Made by a program: the position numbers and the translations under genes | Notes under the pieces: generated by a model | The model's database searches: none | What the model saw: the letters and a program-made list of their open reading frames with translations, nothing else | What the model was told of the DNA's origin: nothing | Part shown: piece after piece, positions 17,819-26,632 of the stretch | How the letters are laid out: every line of letters starts with the position of its first letter | Position numbering within the stretch: the first letter of the stretch is position 1 | Assembly: GCA_026707225.1 (NCBI GenBank) | Contig: JAPOXG010000010.1 | Span: 124,001 to 188,000, forward strand | Source: Chloroflexota bacterium | GTDB taxonomy: Bacteria; Chloroflexota; Anaerolineae; Aggregatilineales; Phototrophicaceae | Length of the DNA stretch: 64,000 nucleotides | Reading direction: 5' to 3'

Positions 17819-18528
17819 TGCGCTATCTGCATCCGATTCAGGCGCATGAGCGTTTCCTGGCCAGCGGCTGCTACCGCTTTGGCAAGAACGGGCAGACGCT
17901 GGTAAAAACGGAATCCTGGACCTTGCACGCCCATCCGGATGGCGAGAAATTTGTCCGCGTGGATATGGATGCGCGGCAAGAGGAAGGCAAGTCACTCCTT
18001 GCTGAAGCGCTGCTGGACATCAAGAGCGCCCTGGTTCGTTTTGATATCCGATATGAAAGCGACCAATTTGAAGGCGGGATCAAGCATCTGCGCGCGACCT
18101 ACCAGCGGGCTGACGAGCGCCTGCAGATCGGCTACCGCTTGAACAGAGATGAACGAAAGTATATCGAGGTCGACTTGCCGGATGATGCCCTGATTGACCT
18201 GCCTCTGCTGGTTTTCCGTGGTCGAACGATCAAAGCGCTGGCGGAGAGGTCCATTGGATTGATACCCATATATGTGCCGATGTTTGAACACGCGCAGCTT
18301 TTCCCCGGCGTTCTGCGGCGAGTCGCCTCCCCGGTCGAGCGCGCGGGCGATGATACCGTGTTCATTGGCAAACGCGCGATCAACGTCGGCCGCTTCCGCT
18401 ACCGAGACCAGGCAGTGTCCTATTGGATTGACCAGCACGACCTGATCGTCAAACGGGTGAACAGCTTCAAGCAGCAGGAGATGACAGTTGCGATCAGCAA
18501 CTACGCCGCGCCGGCAAGGACAGCCTGA
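17818..18528 (+). CDS. Conserved-looking protein of unknown function downstream of AlaX
   Basis: A 236-residue soluble protein that I do not recognise. It is rich in beta-type segments and charged residues, with no signal peptide, no membrane helix and no known catalytic motif. It begins MRYLHPIQAHERFLASGCYR and contains the aromatic/charged segments RLNRDERKYIEVDLP and FIGKRAINVGRFRYRD. It may be a lipocalin-like or other beta-barrel binding fold, which is a guess. The ATG shares one base with the AlaX stop codon, so the two are coupled and may work together. Coding character is supported by its clean fit between neighbours. Confidence 0.75.
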   Translation: MRYLHPIQAHERFLASGCYRFGKNGQTLVKTESWTLHAHPDGEKFVRVDMDARQEEGKSLLAEALLDIKSALVRFDIRYESDQFEGGIKHLRATYQRADERLQIGYRLNRDERKYIEVDLPDDALIDLPLLVFRGRTIKALAERSIGLIPIYVPMFEHAQLFPGVLRRVASPVERAGDDTVFIGKRAINVGRFRYRDQAVSYWIDQHDLIVKRVNSFKQQEMTVAISNYAAPARTA

Positions 18529-18565
18529 TGGCGGCGCGCAGCATGGCTATTTTGGGGTCGCGCCG

Positions 18566-19555
18566 ATGATTAAGCGCATGCAGATTTTCTTGGGTCCGCG
18601 CCGCTTCCGCGCGTTTCTGGCGCTCTTCGCAGCGACGGGGCTCGCCAGCCTGGCGCTAAGCGTATTGTTCCAAGCTTCGCCGGTGGCGACGGGCATTCAG
18701 TCGCTGCTGCTGGTTTTATTCATTCTCGGATCGACGGTGTTGATTCTCGGGCGGCTGCCGACCGAAGAACGCCTCCGCTGGCTCGGCATCATTGTGCCTT
18801 CGGCGCTGGCGATCATCATCGGCTCGCTGGCGCTGCCTCATTTGACCGGGCTCTTCGTCGGGGCGGGCCTTGGTTGGATCGTCGCCGGCATTTTCATCTT
18901 CCGAGACGCGCGCGGCCCACAGAATTACCGAGCGGCGGTCAAGGCGATGCGCAAGGGCGACTACCAATCGGCCATCGCCAGCATGTCCAGCGAGATTCGG
19001 GAGAAGCCGAATCAGGCGCAGCATTTTCGATTTCGCGCCGAGCTGCATCGATTGGCCGGCGATCTCGCTTCGGCGCGGGCGGATTATCAGCGCCTGGCGG
19101 AACTCGACGCGCAATCGGCGGTGGCTTACAATGGCTTGGCTGAGGTCGAGCTGCAGGCGCGTCGATATGAAGATGCCCGGCAAGCGGCGCGGGTGGCGCA
19201 TGATTTGGCGCCTGATGAATGGGCGGCGGCTTATAATTTGGGCATGATAGAAGAGCGACTGCGGCAGGATGATGCGGCGCAGCGCCATCTCAGCGACGCG
19301 CTTTCATTGGACATACCCGATTCTCGACATCGGCTCTTGGTACATCTATACTTATGGCGAATCCATCAGCGCCGAGGGGACCTGGATTCGGCGGGCGACT
19401 CGCTGGCGGGTCTCAAGCGTGAGAAAGCCGGCTTGGAAGAATGGCAAGTTATCATGGGCGCGGATGAAGCGCAGGCTCTGCGCGCGGTCTTAAACGATGA
19501 TATCGAAGAGGCGCGCCGTCTCATAGTGGGCGAAATGGAAGATGTATCGGGGTAA
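18566..19555 (+). CDS. Membrane-anchored TPR protein 1 of 3
   Basis: A 329-residue protein with an N-terminal membrane part of about four helices (residues 10-120: FLALFAATGLASLALSVLF, LLLVLFILGSTVLIL, GIIVPSALAIIIGSLALP, LFVGAGLGWIVAGIFIF) followed by cytoplasmic TPR repeats (GDYQSAIASMSSEIREKPNQ, GDLASARADYQRLAELD, RYEDARQAARVAHDLAPDE, RLRQDDAAQRHLSDALSLD). The ATG at 18566 is preferred; an upstream in-frame ATG at 18488 would add a Gly/Arg-rich stretch read from the previous gene. First of three neighbouring genes with the same architecture but little direct sequence identity. Confidence 0.82.
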   Translation: MIKRMQIFLGPRRFRAFLALFAATGLASLALSVLFQASPVATGIQSLLLVLFILGSTVLILGRLPTEERLRWLGIIVPSALAIIIGSLALPHLTGLFVGAGLGWIVAGIFIFRDARGPQNYRAAVKAMRKGDYQSAIASMSSEIREKPNQAQHFRFRAELHRLAGDLASARADYQRLAELDAQSAVAYNGLAEVELQARRYEDARQAARVAHDLAPDEWAAAYNLGMIEERLRQDDAAQRHLSDALSLDIPDSRHRLLVHLYLWRIHQRRGDLDSAGDSLAGLKREKAGLEEWQVIMGADEAQALRAVLNDDIEEARRLIVGEMEDVSG

Positions 19556-19568
19556 TTGGAGAACGGAT

Positions 19569-20453
19569 ATGTCCGTCCGCCGCCTGATCGGCTGGATCGC
19601 TGTGCTCGTCTCGGTTGCGCTGGCGGCCTTGGGTTTCATCGTTTTTGTTCTTGGCGTCTTGATTGAATTGGCCGATGGCATCACCGAGCCGCTTGATCCC
19701 TATATTTCTCCGGTGGCGCAGATGTCCCTCGCCGGGCTTTGCCTGTCCGCGAGCATGATTCTGCTAGGCTTCCTGCTGGTGGGCGTGCTGCTGGCGCGCC
19801 AGTCGCGCCAATACGGCGCCGGCTATGGCGAGGCTTACCGCTTAATGCAGAAGCTCAAATTCCCGGAGGCGATTCAATTGCTGGAGCGCGTGCTCGCCGG
19901 TGGCAAGATCACGCCCGATTTGCTCATGCTGCTGACCAGCGCCTATGCCTATAACGGTCAACTGGCGAAGGCGCAAGAGACGGCCGACCGCGCCGTGCAG
20001 ATGTTCCCCCGCGATGCCGGCGCCTACATGACTTTGGCGAATGGTTACCGAATGCAGGCGAGCTATGGCGAGGCGGCTATCGTCTTGCAGACGGCCGCCC
20101 AGCTTTCCCCGGCTCAGCCGATCATCTGGGCGGAGTTGGGTTTCGTGCAGCAGTTGGCCGGCGAGCACGACTCAGCGATGGAATCGTTTAAGCACGCCGC
20201 GCTTTACTCGATGCCGTCCATGTACGCCGTTCGCGTCAATTACTATCTGTCGCGCCACTACCTGAAGGGTGGCGAGCGCGAAAACGCCCGGCGCGCCACT
20301 GAGCGAATGGTCGCGACTGAGCACGGTCTGCAGGCTTGGAAATCGACTTTGCGCGCGCTAGAAGGCACGGCATACGGCAGTTTGCTGCATTATGAAATTG
20401 AAAAGATCGAAGAGGCAATCGCCGAGACCGAAGGCAAGAGGAAGAATAACTGA
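19569..20453 (+). CDS. Membrane-anchored TPR protein 2 of 3
   Basis: 294 residues: two strong N-terminal membrane helices (IGWIAVLVSVALAALGFIVF and LAGLCLSASMILLGFLLVGV), then a cytoplasmic TPR domain (KFPEAIQLLERVLAGG, NGQLAKAQETADRAVQMFP, ASYGEAAIVLQTAAQLSP, GEHDSAMESFKHAALYS). GGAG lies 7 nt before the ATG at 19569, which settles the start. It begins 13 nt after the first TPR gene and overlaps the third by one base, so the three must be co-expressed. No enzymatic motif is present; a scaffold or membrane-complex role is likely but unproven. Confidence 0.85.
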   Translation: MSVRRLIGWIAVLVSVALAALGFIVFVLGVLIELADGITEPLDPYISPVAQMSLAGLCLSASMILLGFLLVGVLLARQSRQYGAGYGEAYRLMQKLKFPEAIQLLERVLAGGKITPDLLMLLTSAYAYNGQLAKAQETADRAVQMFPRDAGAYMTLANGYRMQASYGEAAIVLQTAAQLSPAQPIIWAELGFVQQLAGEHDSAMESFKHAALYSMPSMYAVRVNYYLSRHYLKGGERENARRATERMVATEHGLQAWKSTLRALEGTAYGSLLHYEIEKIEEAIAETEGKRKNN

Positions 20454-21262
20454 TGATGGTCTGGCAGGTCGCGCGTGATCTGACGCGGCGGCTGCCTGAA
20501 TGGGATGCGCCGGCGAAGCTTTCGCTCACGATAGCCATCCTGCTATTGATTCTGCTGCTTGGCGTTGGCTTCTTGGGTTCTGAGGCCGTTCGCTTTCCAG
20601 CGAGAATCGGCGCATTCGGGTTGCTTGTAACGATTCAGTTGTTGTTCCTCTGGGGCAATCGGCGCGATGCTTCGCCCTATCATCAGGCGCAGCAGCATTT
20701 CATTGCGCATGATTATCAAGCCGCGCGTGATTTGCTGGAGCCGCTGCCTGATGCTGGACGCGCCTCGGCCGACGCCCTGGTCTTGCTCGGCAACACTTAC
20801 CGACATCTGAGCCAATTCGACCGTGCCCATGCGGCGCTGGCGCGGGCGCTGGAAATCAAGCCGCAGCACGACTTGGCGCTCTTCAGCGCGGGAAAACTCA
20901 ATATCGTGCAGGGCGAATATACTGCTGCCAGCGAATATATTGAACGCGCCATCAAAGCCGGCGCTCCGGAAATCGTCCGATTTGACTTGGGGCAGGCGCG
21001 CTATCTGCTGGGCCAGAATACCGAAGCGGCTCAACAATTGACGGCCGCGCGGTCCGCGCTGGCGGATGATCCGGCTCAATTGCTCTTGCTGCAATACTAC
21101 CTTTGCGCTCTAGGCGTGGGCGACGTGCCGGCTGAGAATCTCATGCGCGAGAATATCGAGCATTGGCGGGGAGAGGCGCGGAAATACAGTGATACCCCAT
21201 ACGGCGCTCACTTATCCGATCTTGCAAATGAACTTGGCCTGGCGTGCCTAGACAACCGCTAG
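20453..21262 (+). CDS. Membrane-anchored TPR protein 3 of 3
   Basis: 269 residues with two N-terminal membrane helices (LSLTIAILLLILLLGVGFLG and IGAFGLLVTIQLLFLWG) and TPR-like repeats (HDYQAARDLLEPLPDAG, SQFDRAHAALARALEIKP, GEYTAASEYIERAIKAG, GQNTEAAQQLTAARSAL). The ATG at 20453 overlaps the previous TGA; a second ATG at 20456 is equally possible. Last gene of the cluster that starts with the GNAT pair; 251 nt separate it from ileS. The shared plan of the three proteins suggests an old triplication followed by divergence, or parts of one membrane assembly. Confidence 0.83.
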   Translation: MMVWQVARDLTRRLPEWDAPAKLSLTIAILLLILLLGVGFLGSEAVRFPARIGAFGLLVTIQLLFLWGNRRDASPYHQAQQHFIAHDYQAARDLLEPLPDAGRASADALVLLGNTYRHLSQFDRAHAALARALEIKPQHDLALFSAGKLNIVQGEYTAASEYIERAIKAGAPEIVRFDLGQARYLLGQNTEAAQQLTAARSALADDPAQLLLLQYYLCALGVGDVPAENLMRENIEHWRGEARKYSDTPYGAHLSDLANELGLACLDNR

Positions 21263-21392
21263 CTGCTGAGCATTAAGGTTGACGGCGCGCCAACCAGCCG
21301 ACTTAACCCTTTTACCTGATTCCGAATTACGCCATAATCTCACCGAATAGGTGGTCCTGAAGGGGATGCGTCGACGACGAGGAGGTGCTAAC

Positions 21393-21440
21393 GTGGTGTC
21401 GCATGGAGATGCGCGCGCGCCGCGGGTAATTGCTTGCTGA
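21393..21440 (+). CDS. Possible 15-codon leader peptide before ileS
   Basis: GAGGAGGTG, an excellent Shine-Dalgarno sequence, is followed after 5 nt by GTG and 15 codons ending in TGA, 73 nt before the ileS start. The peptide reads VVSHGDARAPRVIAC and contains one Ile codon (ATT) near its end. The rest of the 251-nt gap holds no other gene. In contrast, ileS itself has only a weak GGAG 14 nt upstream, so expression could depend on this short frame. It might also be a chance ribosome site; there is no proof that it is translated. Confidence 0.35.
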   Translation: MVSHGDARAPRVIAC

Positions 21441-21513
21441 TTCGAATTGGGTGTTTTCGCGCGAGTTATCGCATCAGACCATTCGCATCAGTGGCATGGA
21501 GCAGTGAATACTC

Positions 21514-24500
21514 ATGTTTAGAGCCGTAAACCCGCAGGTCAACAGTGAAGTCATCAATAAGCTCGAGCAACGGCAGCTCGACTTTTGGCGTTTCAATCGA
21601 GTCTTCGAACGGACGACCAAGGGACGCGAGGATGCGCCCCGATATGTCTTTTATGAGGGTCCCCCGACGGCAAATGGCAAGCCTGGCAGTCACCATGTGC
21701 TGTCGCGCGCTTTCAAAGATATGTTCCCGCGCTACAAGGTCATGCAAGGGTACTATTGCCTGCGCCGCGGCGGCTGGGATACACACGGATTGCCGGTTGA
21801 GATTGAGGTCGAAAAGGAACTCGGTTTCGAAAACAAGGGTCAGATTGAAGAATATGGCGTTGCCGAGTTCAACGCCAAGTGTCGAGCCAATGTCTTCCAG
21901 CACATCAATGAGTGGGAAAAGCTGACCGAACGCACCGCATTCTGGGTCAATCTTGACGATGCCTACGTTACCTTTTCCAACGATTACATTGAAAGCGTGT
22001 GGTGGATTCTCAAGCAATTCTGGGATAAAGGCTTGCTCTACCGCGGTTATAAGGTCGTGCCATACAGTCCATCTTCAGGCACGCCATTGAGCACGCACGA
22101 GGTCGCGCAAGGTTACAAGACGATCGTCGATCCCAGCATTTATGTGCGTTTTCCGCTACGGGATCAGCCGGGCGTTTATCTGCTGGCTTGGACGACGACC
22201 CCATGGACCCTGCCGGCAAATGCCGCCTTGGCGGTCGGCGCCGATGTCAATTACGTACAGGTGGAGGGTCCCGCGATTGAAGGCGAAGGGACCGAGCAGC
22301 TGATCCTGGCTGATGCCCAGATGGAGAAGGTGCTGACGGATCCCGATGAGTACAAGATCGTGAATCGTTTTCGGGGCCGTGATCTGGTGGGCTGGCGGTA
22401 TCAGCCGCTATACACGTTCTTGCCCGTTGAGCAAGATTACGCCTATGTCGTCGCGGCGGACTACGTCAGCACTGAAGACGGCACCGGCATCGTGCATACG
22501 GCGCCCGCTTACGGCGTCGATGACTTGGCGACCGGGCGCAAGCACGATCTGCCCGTTTTGATCACGGTCGATGAAACCGGGCACTTTGTGGAGGCGGTGT
22601 CGTCTTTCCGCGACATGTGGTTCAAAGATGCCGATCGGCATATTATCGGCGACTTGGCCGAGCGCGGCTTGATGTATCGCAACGAGACCTACGAACACAC
22701 TTACCCGCATAACTGGCGCGACGGTTCGCCCCTGATGTACTTCGCTCGCGAAACCTGGTTCATTGACACGTTGAAGTACAAACAGAAAATGATCGACCTC
22801 AATAAAACGGTGAATTGGGTGCCGCAGCATATCAGAGACGGGCGCTTCGGAAACTGGCTTGACGATCTTAAGGAATGGTCGCTGGGCCGGGAACGCTATT
22901 GGGGCAGTCCGCTGCCCGTATGGGTGGACGATCAATCGGGCGAGATGATCTGCGTTGGCAGCGTGGAAGAGCTAAGCGCGCTCGCGGGCCGAGATCTCGG
23001 CGAGCTTGACCTGCATCGCCCGTACGTCGATGATGTCACCTTCGAGAACCCAAATGGCGAAGGCGGAACGATGCGCCGCGTGCCGGAAGTGATCGACGTC
23101 TGGTTCGACAGCGGCGCCATGCAGGTGGCTCAATGGGCTTATCCAGTGAAGAACAGCGAAATCCTGGAAGAGCAGCATCCAGCCGATTACATCTGCGAAG
23201 CGGTGGATCAAACTCGAGGCTGGTTTTACAGTCTGCATGCAATCGCGGCGATGCTTTTTGAAACCGTCTCGTTTAAGAATGTGATTTGCCTGGGCCACAT
23301 TCTTGATGAGAACGGCCAGAAAATGTCCAAGAGCCTGGGCAACGCCGTCGACCCCTGGACGGTGCTGGAGCAAACCGGCGCCGATGCCTTCCGCTGGTAT
23401 ATGTATACATCGGGACCGCCGGGCGAGTCACGGCGCTTTTCGATCAATCTGGTTAATGACGTGATCAAGAAGTTCTGGTCCACCTTGTGGAATACCTACA
23501 GCTTCTTCGTCGCCTACGCCAATATCGATGGCTGGACACCGGCGCAGAGCGCGCCAGAACCCGCCGATCGCGACCCGCTGGATCAGTGGCTGCTGGCGGA
23601 GCTGCACATGTTGATCGAAACGGTGACGGACGCCTTCGAGCAATACGATGCGGTAAACGCGACCCGCCCGATCGAGGAATTTGTGGAGCGCTTGAGCAAT
23701 TGGTACGTGCGCCTGAGCCGCGATCGCTTCTGGAAGAGCGAAGCGGACAGCGACAAACTTTCAGCCTATGCCACGCTTTACGAAGCGCTGACGACCGTCT
23801 CGCAGCTGTTGGCGCCGACGATGCCGTTTCTGAGCGAGGAGATCTATCGCAATCTCGTCGCTGAACAAGATGGCGCTCCAGCTGACAGCGTACACCTGTC
23901 GAGCTGGCCCTTGAGTGATGATGCGCTTCTCAATGAGCGCCTGACCGGAGAAATGTCGCTGGTGCGGCGCCTGGTCAGCCTGGGTCTGGCCGCTCGCAAC
24001 GAAGCGCAGCTAGGCGTGCGTCAGCCGCTGGCGGGCGCGCAGTTTGCCCTGCGTGATGTCTCGGAAGCGCCGGTGGTGGAACGATACGCGGATTTGATCA
24101 AGAGCCAACTTAACCTCAAGGCGGTCAGCGTAATGGGCGCCGATCAGGCCAGCGCCTTTGAATCCACGACGATTTACAGTCTCAATCCACTGCCGCGATT
24201 CTTGGGGCGCAAATACGGCGCGGATTTCAAAGCGATTCAATCCGCCTTGCGCGACGGTCAGCAAGACTTCCTGCGCCCATTCGCTGAAAGACTGCTTGAC
24301 GGTGAAGACATCGCCATTGAGTTGAATGGATCAAGCTACGAGATCCTCAACCACGAATGCGAGGTCAATGTTCGCGCGCAGACGCCCGAAGGAGCGGTTG
24401 AAGGCGGTGGCTACATTGCAGTGCTGGACACGCGCTTGACATCGGACCTGCTGCAGGAAGGACTGGCTCGCGAGCTCATTCGCCGCATTCAGAACTTGCG

Positions 24501-24723
24501 CAGGGCGGCGGATTTCGCCTTGGATGACCGCATCGACATCGTCTATTGTGACGCCTCGGATACGGTCGACGCTGTCATGCAGCTATTCAGTGGCTACATC
24601 TCCTCTGAGACCTTGGCGGAGGATTTGCGACCGGGCGAGATTCCGGATGACTATGTGCAGGAAAGGGTCGAGATCAAGGGAAGAGCCGAAAGCCTGACAA
24701 TCGGCGTCAAGCGCGCGCGCTAA
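21514..24723 (+). CDS. ileS: Isoleucyl-tRNA synthetase
   Basis: Class I synthetase of 1069 residues that charges tRNA-Ile. The ATP-binding HIGH motif appears as GSHH at 58-61 (within PTANGKPGSHHVLSR) and KMSKS is intact at 603-607. The CP1 editing domain (YLLAWTTTPWTLPANAALAVG and GTGIVHTAPAYGVDD) and the anticodon-binding region (WYVRLSRDRFWK) are visible. The length and sequence resemble the eukaryote-like IleRS2 class known from several bacteria, which is often linked to mupirocin tolerance; that link is inference. An in-frame TGA directly precedes the ATG, so the start is at or after 21514. A strong terminator follows 27 nt downstream. Confidence 0.97.
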   Translation: MFRAVNPQVNSEVINKLEQRQLDFWRFNRVFERTTKGREDAPRYVFYEGPPTANGKPGSHHVLSRAFKDMFPRYKVMQGYYCLRRGGWDTHGLPVEIEVEKELGFENKGQIEEYGVAEFNAKCRANVFQHINEWEKLTERTAFWVNLDDAYVTFSNDYIESVWWILKQFWDKGLLYRGYKVVPYSPSSGTPLSTHEVAQGYKTIVDPSIYVRFPLRDQPGVYLLAWTTTPWTLPANAALAVGADVNYVQVEGPAIEGEGTEQLILADAQMEKVLTDPDEYKIVNRFRGRDLVGWRYQPLYTFLPVEQDYAYVVAADYVSTEDGTGIVHTAPAYGVDDLATGRKHDLPVLITVDETGHFVEAVSSFRDMWFKDADRHIIGDLAERGLMYRNETYEHTYPHNWRDGSPLMYFARETWFIDTLKYKQKMIDLNKTVNWVPQHIRDGRFGNWLDDLKEWSLGRERYWGSPLPVWVDDQSGEMICVGSVEELSALAGRDLGELDLHRPYVDDVTFENPNGEGGTMRRVPEVIDVWFDSGAMQVAQWAYPVKNSEILEEQHPADYICEAVDQTRGWFYSLHAIAAMLFETVSFKNVICLGHILDENGQKMSKSLGNAVDPWTVLEQTGADAFRWYMYTSGPPGESRRFSINLVNDVIKKFWSTLWNTYSFFVAYANIDGWTPAQSAPEPADRDPLDQWLLAELHMLIETVTDAFEQYDAVNATRPIEEFVERLSNWYVRLSRDRFWKSEADSDKLSAYATLYEALTTVSQLLAPTMPFLSEEIYRNLVAEQDGAPADSVHLSSWPLSDDALLNERLTGEMSLVRRLVSLGLAARNEAQLGVRQPLAGAQFALRDVSEAPVVERYADLIKSQLNLKAVSVMGADQASAFESTTIYSLNPLPRFLGRKYGADFKAIQSALRDGQQDFLRPFAERLLDGEDIAIELNGSSYEILNHECEVNVRAQTPEGAVEGGGYIAVLDTRLTSDLLQEGLARELIRRIQNLRRAADFALDDRIDIVYCDASDTVDAVMQLFSGYISSETLAEDLRPGEIPDDYVQERVEIKGRAESLTIGVKRAR

Positions 24724-24750
24724 GTTGTAAGAACTAACCAACGGAAGTGG

Positions 24751-24788
24751 CAGGGCGAATGCGGTTTATGAATTCGCCCTGTTTTTTT
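24751..24788 (+). terminator. Rho-independent terminator of ileS
   Basis: CAGGGCGAAT (24751-24760) and ATTCGCCCTG (24772-24781) form a perfect 10-bp stem with an 11-nt loop followed by seven T residues. Confidence 0.95.
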
Positions 24789-24831
24789 CGCCAGTTTCTT
24801 GCTAAAATTGGTAATAGCGTACAAAGCTTTA

Positions 24832-24860
24832 TTGAGATCTTGTGTATTTTAGGATATTAC
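24832..24860 (+). promoter_or_regulatory. Promoter of the first PucR-type regulator, flanked by an inverted repeat
   Basis: TTGAGA (24832-24837), 17-nt spacer, TATTAC (24855-24860). TAGCGTA at 24815-24821 and its exact complement TACGCTA at 24858-24864 lie on either side of the core promoter and could be paired operator half-sites for autoregulation. Confidence 0.45.
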
Positions 24861-24908
24861 GCTACGATACGGACGCGCGCACGCCGATAAAACAGATGGA
24901 ATCTGGTC

Positions 24909-26564
24909 ATGTCAGATAAGAACGCCGCTTCGATTCAATCCTTGCTTCGTTACTCTTTGCCATTGGGCGCGAGCATCGTCGCCGGCGACCCCGATACGCA
25001 GGTGAATTGGTCAGTGACGATCAGGGCGCAGCCGCCAGTCTTTCCCGATATCTACGGCGGTGAGCTGGCGCTGGTATCGATGGATGTCTTGCGGAGCTTC
25101 GACAGTCGCTTGACGCTGTCAAACGTCTTGCGCCAACTGGCGGATTTTGGCGTCAGCGGCGTTTTGGCAACCGGTTCGGTGGGGCAGGATGCGGTGGAAG
25201 CAGCCAATGATTGTGGCGTGGCGCTGCTGTCGGTGCCAGAAGAAACCAGTCTCACCACTGTCGAGCGGGCGGTAAACGCTTTGATTCTCAATCAATCAGC
25301 GCGCTTGACCGAGCGGGCGATCGAGATACAGCGTCAGTTGACGCGGCTTTCGGCTGAGAATCGCGATCTCAACAGTTTGCTGCAGGTGATGGCGCGCTCA
25401 ACCGGTAAGCCGATCGCGATTCATGATGACGCGGGCAATTTAATTGCGCAGACTTTGCCTTATATAGGGCGCCGCGGTCTAAATGGTCGTGGCGGCGCCG
25501 CGCCTATGCCGCATGATGAGTTTCAGCAATGGCTCGCGGACGAATCGCCGTCCATGCTTGGCTCCATCATCGCCAGCCCGCTCGGCTTTACCACTGTGCT
25601 CAAGGTGGAAAAGCGCGTCGCTGGGTACCTGTCGGTGGTTGACAGCGCCGACAATATGACCGAATTCGATCGACTCGTTTTGACCTACGGCGCCGATGTA
25701 TGCGCCATCGAGATGGCGAAGAATCGCGCAATTGCTTCCGCAGTGGAACAGACGCGGGGCGACTGGATTCAAATGTGGCTGAGCGGCACGCCCGCCGATG
25801 ATGATCTACTGCGAACGCGCGCACAGCGCGCAGGCTTTCAACCTGATGCTCGTTACGTGGTGGCTGTGTACCGGGCAATGGACGGATCAGGACAGTCCAT
25901 ACCTTTGGAATCGTCCATCTCTTTGGTGAGAGATGACATGTCCCGGCGTGGCGTCAATGGCGCCGTTGGTCAGTATGTGGACGTCATCGTCGCGCTTTAT
26001 CCACTTGATTTGGAAGATGCGGTTGCCATGGCGCGCGCGCGCTCCTTCATTGAAGACGTTCGGGCGCAGTTGGCTGTTCGCAGTCCGGAAGGCCAGGTCT
26101 CAGCCGGCATCAGTCGACCCGCGGACGGATTGTCCAGCCTGCGCCACGCTTATCGCGAGTCGAAGGACGCCGTCGGCATTGCCTACGAATTACGCGATTA
26201 TGACACGACCACCTTTTACGGTGATCTCAAACTTTACCAGTTGCTGCTGGCGCTGAAAGAACGCAATCTGGAAAATTTGCAGCGCTTTAGCCACGATGCT
26301 CTTGGTCCCTTGATAGAGCACGACAATCGCAAACAAGGAGACTTGGTGCGTACCTTAAATGGATTCTTCGCCGCCAACGGAAATCTGGCAAAGGCGGCGC
26401 AGGAGCTGGATGTGCATCGCAATACGCTGGTTTATCGTTTAGAGCGAATCGCCGAATTGGCGGAACTTGACTTGGACGACTCGGACAATCGTCTGATCCT
26501 GCACCTGGCGCTGAAGACGCGGCGCGTCCTGGCGACGATTCCGGGGGCGAAAGCCACCGATTAA
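24909..26564 (+). CDS. PucR-family transcriptional regulator, next to gltB
   Basis: 551 residues. The N-terminal PucR domain (about 1-130, LPLGASIVAGDPDTQVNWSV and ELALVSMDVLRSF) is followed by a GAF-like middle part (160-290) and a C-terminal helix-turn-helix of the CdaR/PucR type: LVRTLNGFFAANGNLAKAAQ then ELDVHRNTLVYRLERI. The family controls purine, amino-acid and nitrogen catabolism. The gene is convergent with gltB, 68 nt from its end, and a second protein of the same plan lies upstream of gltB. Co-location with glutamate synthase suggests a nitrogen signal, but the ligand is unknown. No terminator separates it clearly from gltB. Confidence 0.88.
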   Translation: MSDKNAASIQSLLRYSLPLGASIVAGDPDTQVNWSVTIRAQPPVFPDIYGGELALVSMDVLRSFDSRLTLSNVLRQLADFGVSGVLATGSVGQDAVEAANDCGVALLSVPEETSLTTVERAVNALILNQSARLTERAIEIQRQLTRLSAENRDLNSLLQVMARSTGKPIAIHDDAGNLIAQTLPYIGRRGLNGRGGAAPMPHDEFQQWLADESPSMLGSIIASPLGFTTVLKVEKRVAGYLSVVDSADNMTEFDRLVLTYGADVCAIEMAKNRAIASAVEQTRGDWIQMWLSGTPADDDLLRTRAQRAGFQPDARYVVAVYRAMDGSGQSIPLESSISLVRDDMSRRGVNGAVGQYVDVIVALYPLDLEDAVAMARARSFIEDVRAQLAVRSPEGQVSAGISRPADGLSSLRHAYRESKDAVGIAYELRDYDTTTFYGDLKLYQLLLALKERNLENLQRFSHDALGPLIEHDNRKQGDLVRTLNGFFAANGNLAKAAQELDVHRNTLVYRLERIAELAELDLDDSDNRLILHLALKTRRVLATIPGAKATD

Positions 26565-26632
26565 GCGGAATCAGACCTTTCGCAGATCAGCAGCCAAGCG
26601 TACCGGCATCTCGCAGGCAGCCCCAGTTTTGA

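Noticed and set aside
21263..21513. T-box riboswitch before ileS
   Set aside because: GTGGTGTCGC only weakly resembles the conserved T-box sequence and no stem I pattern was found; recorded as a question within the leader-peptide finding.
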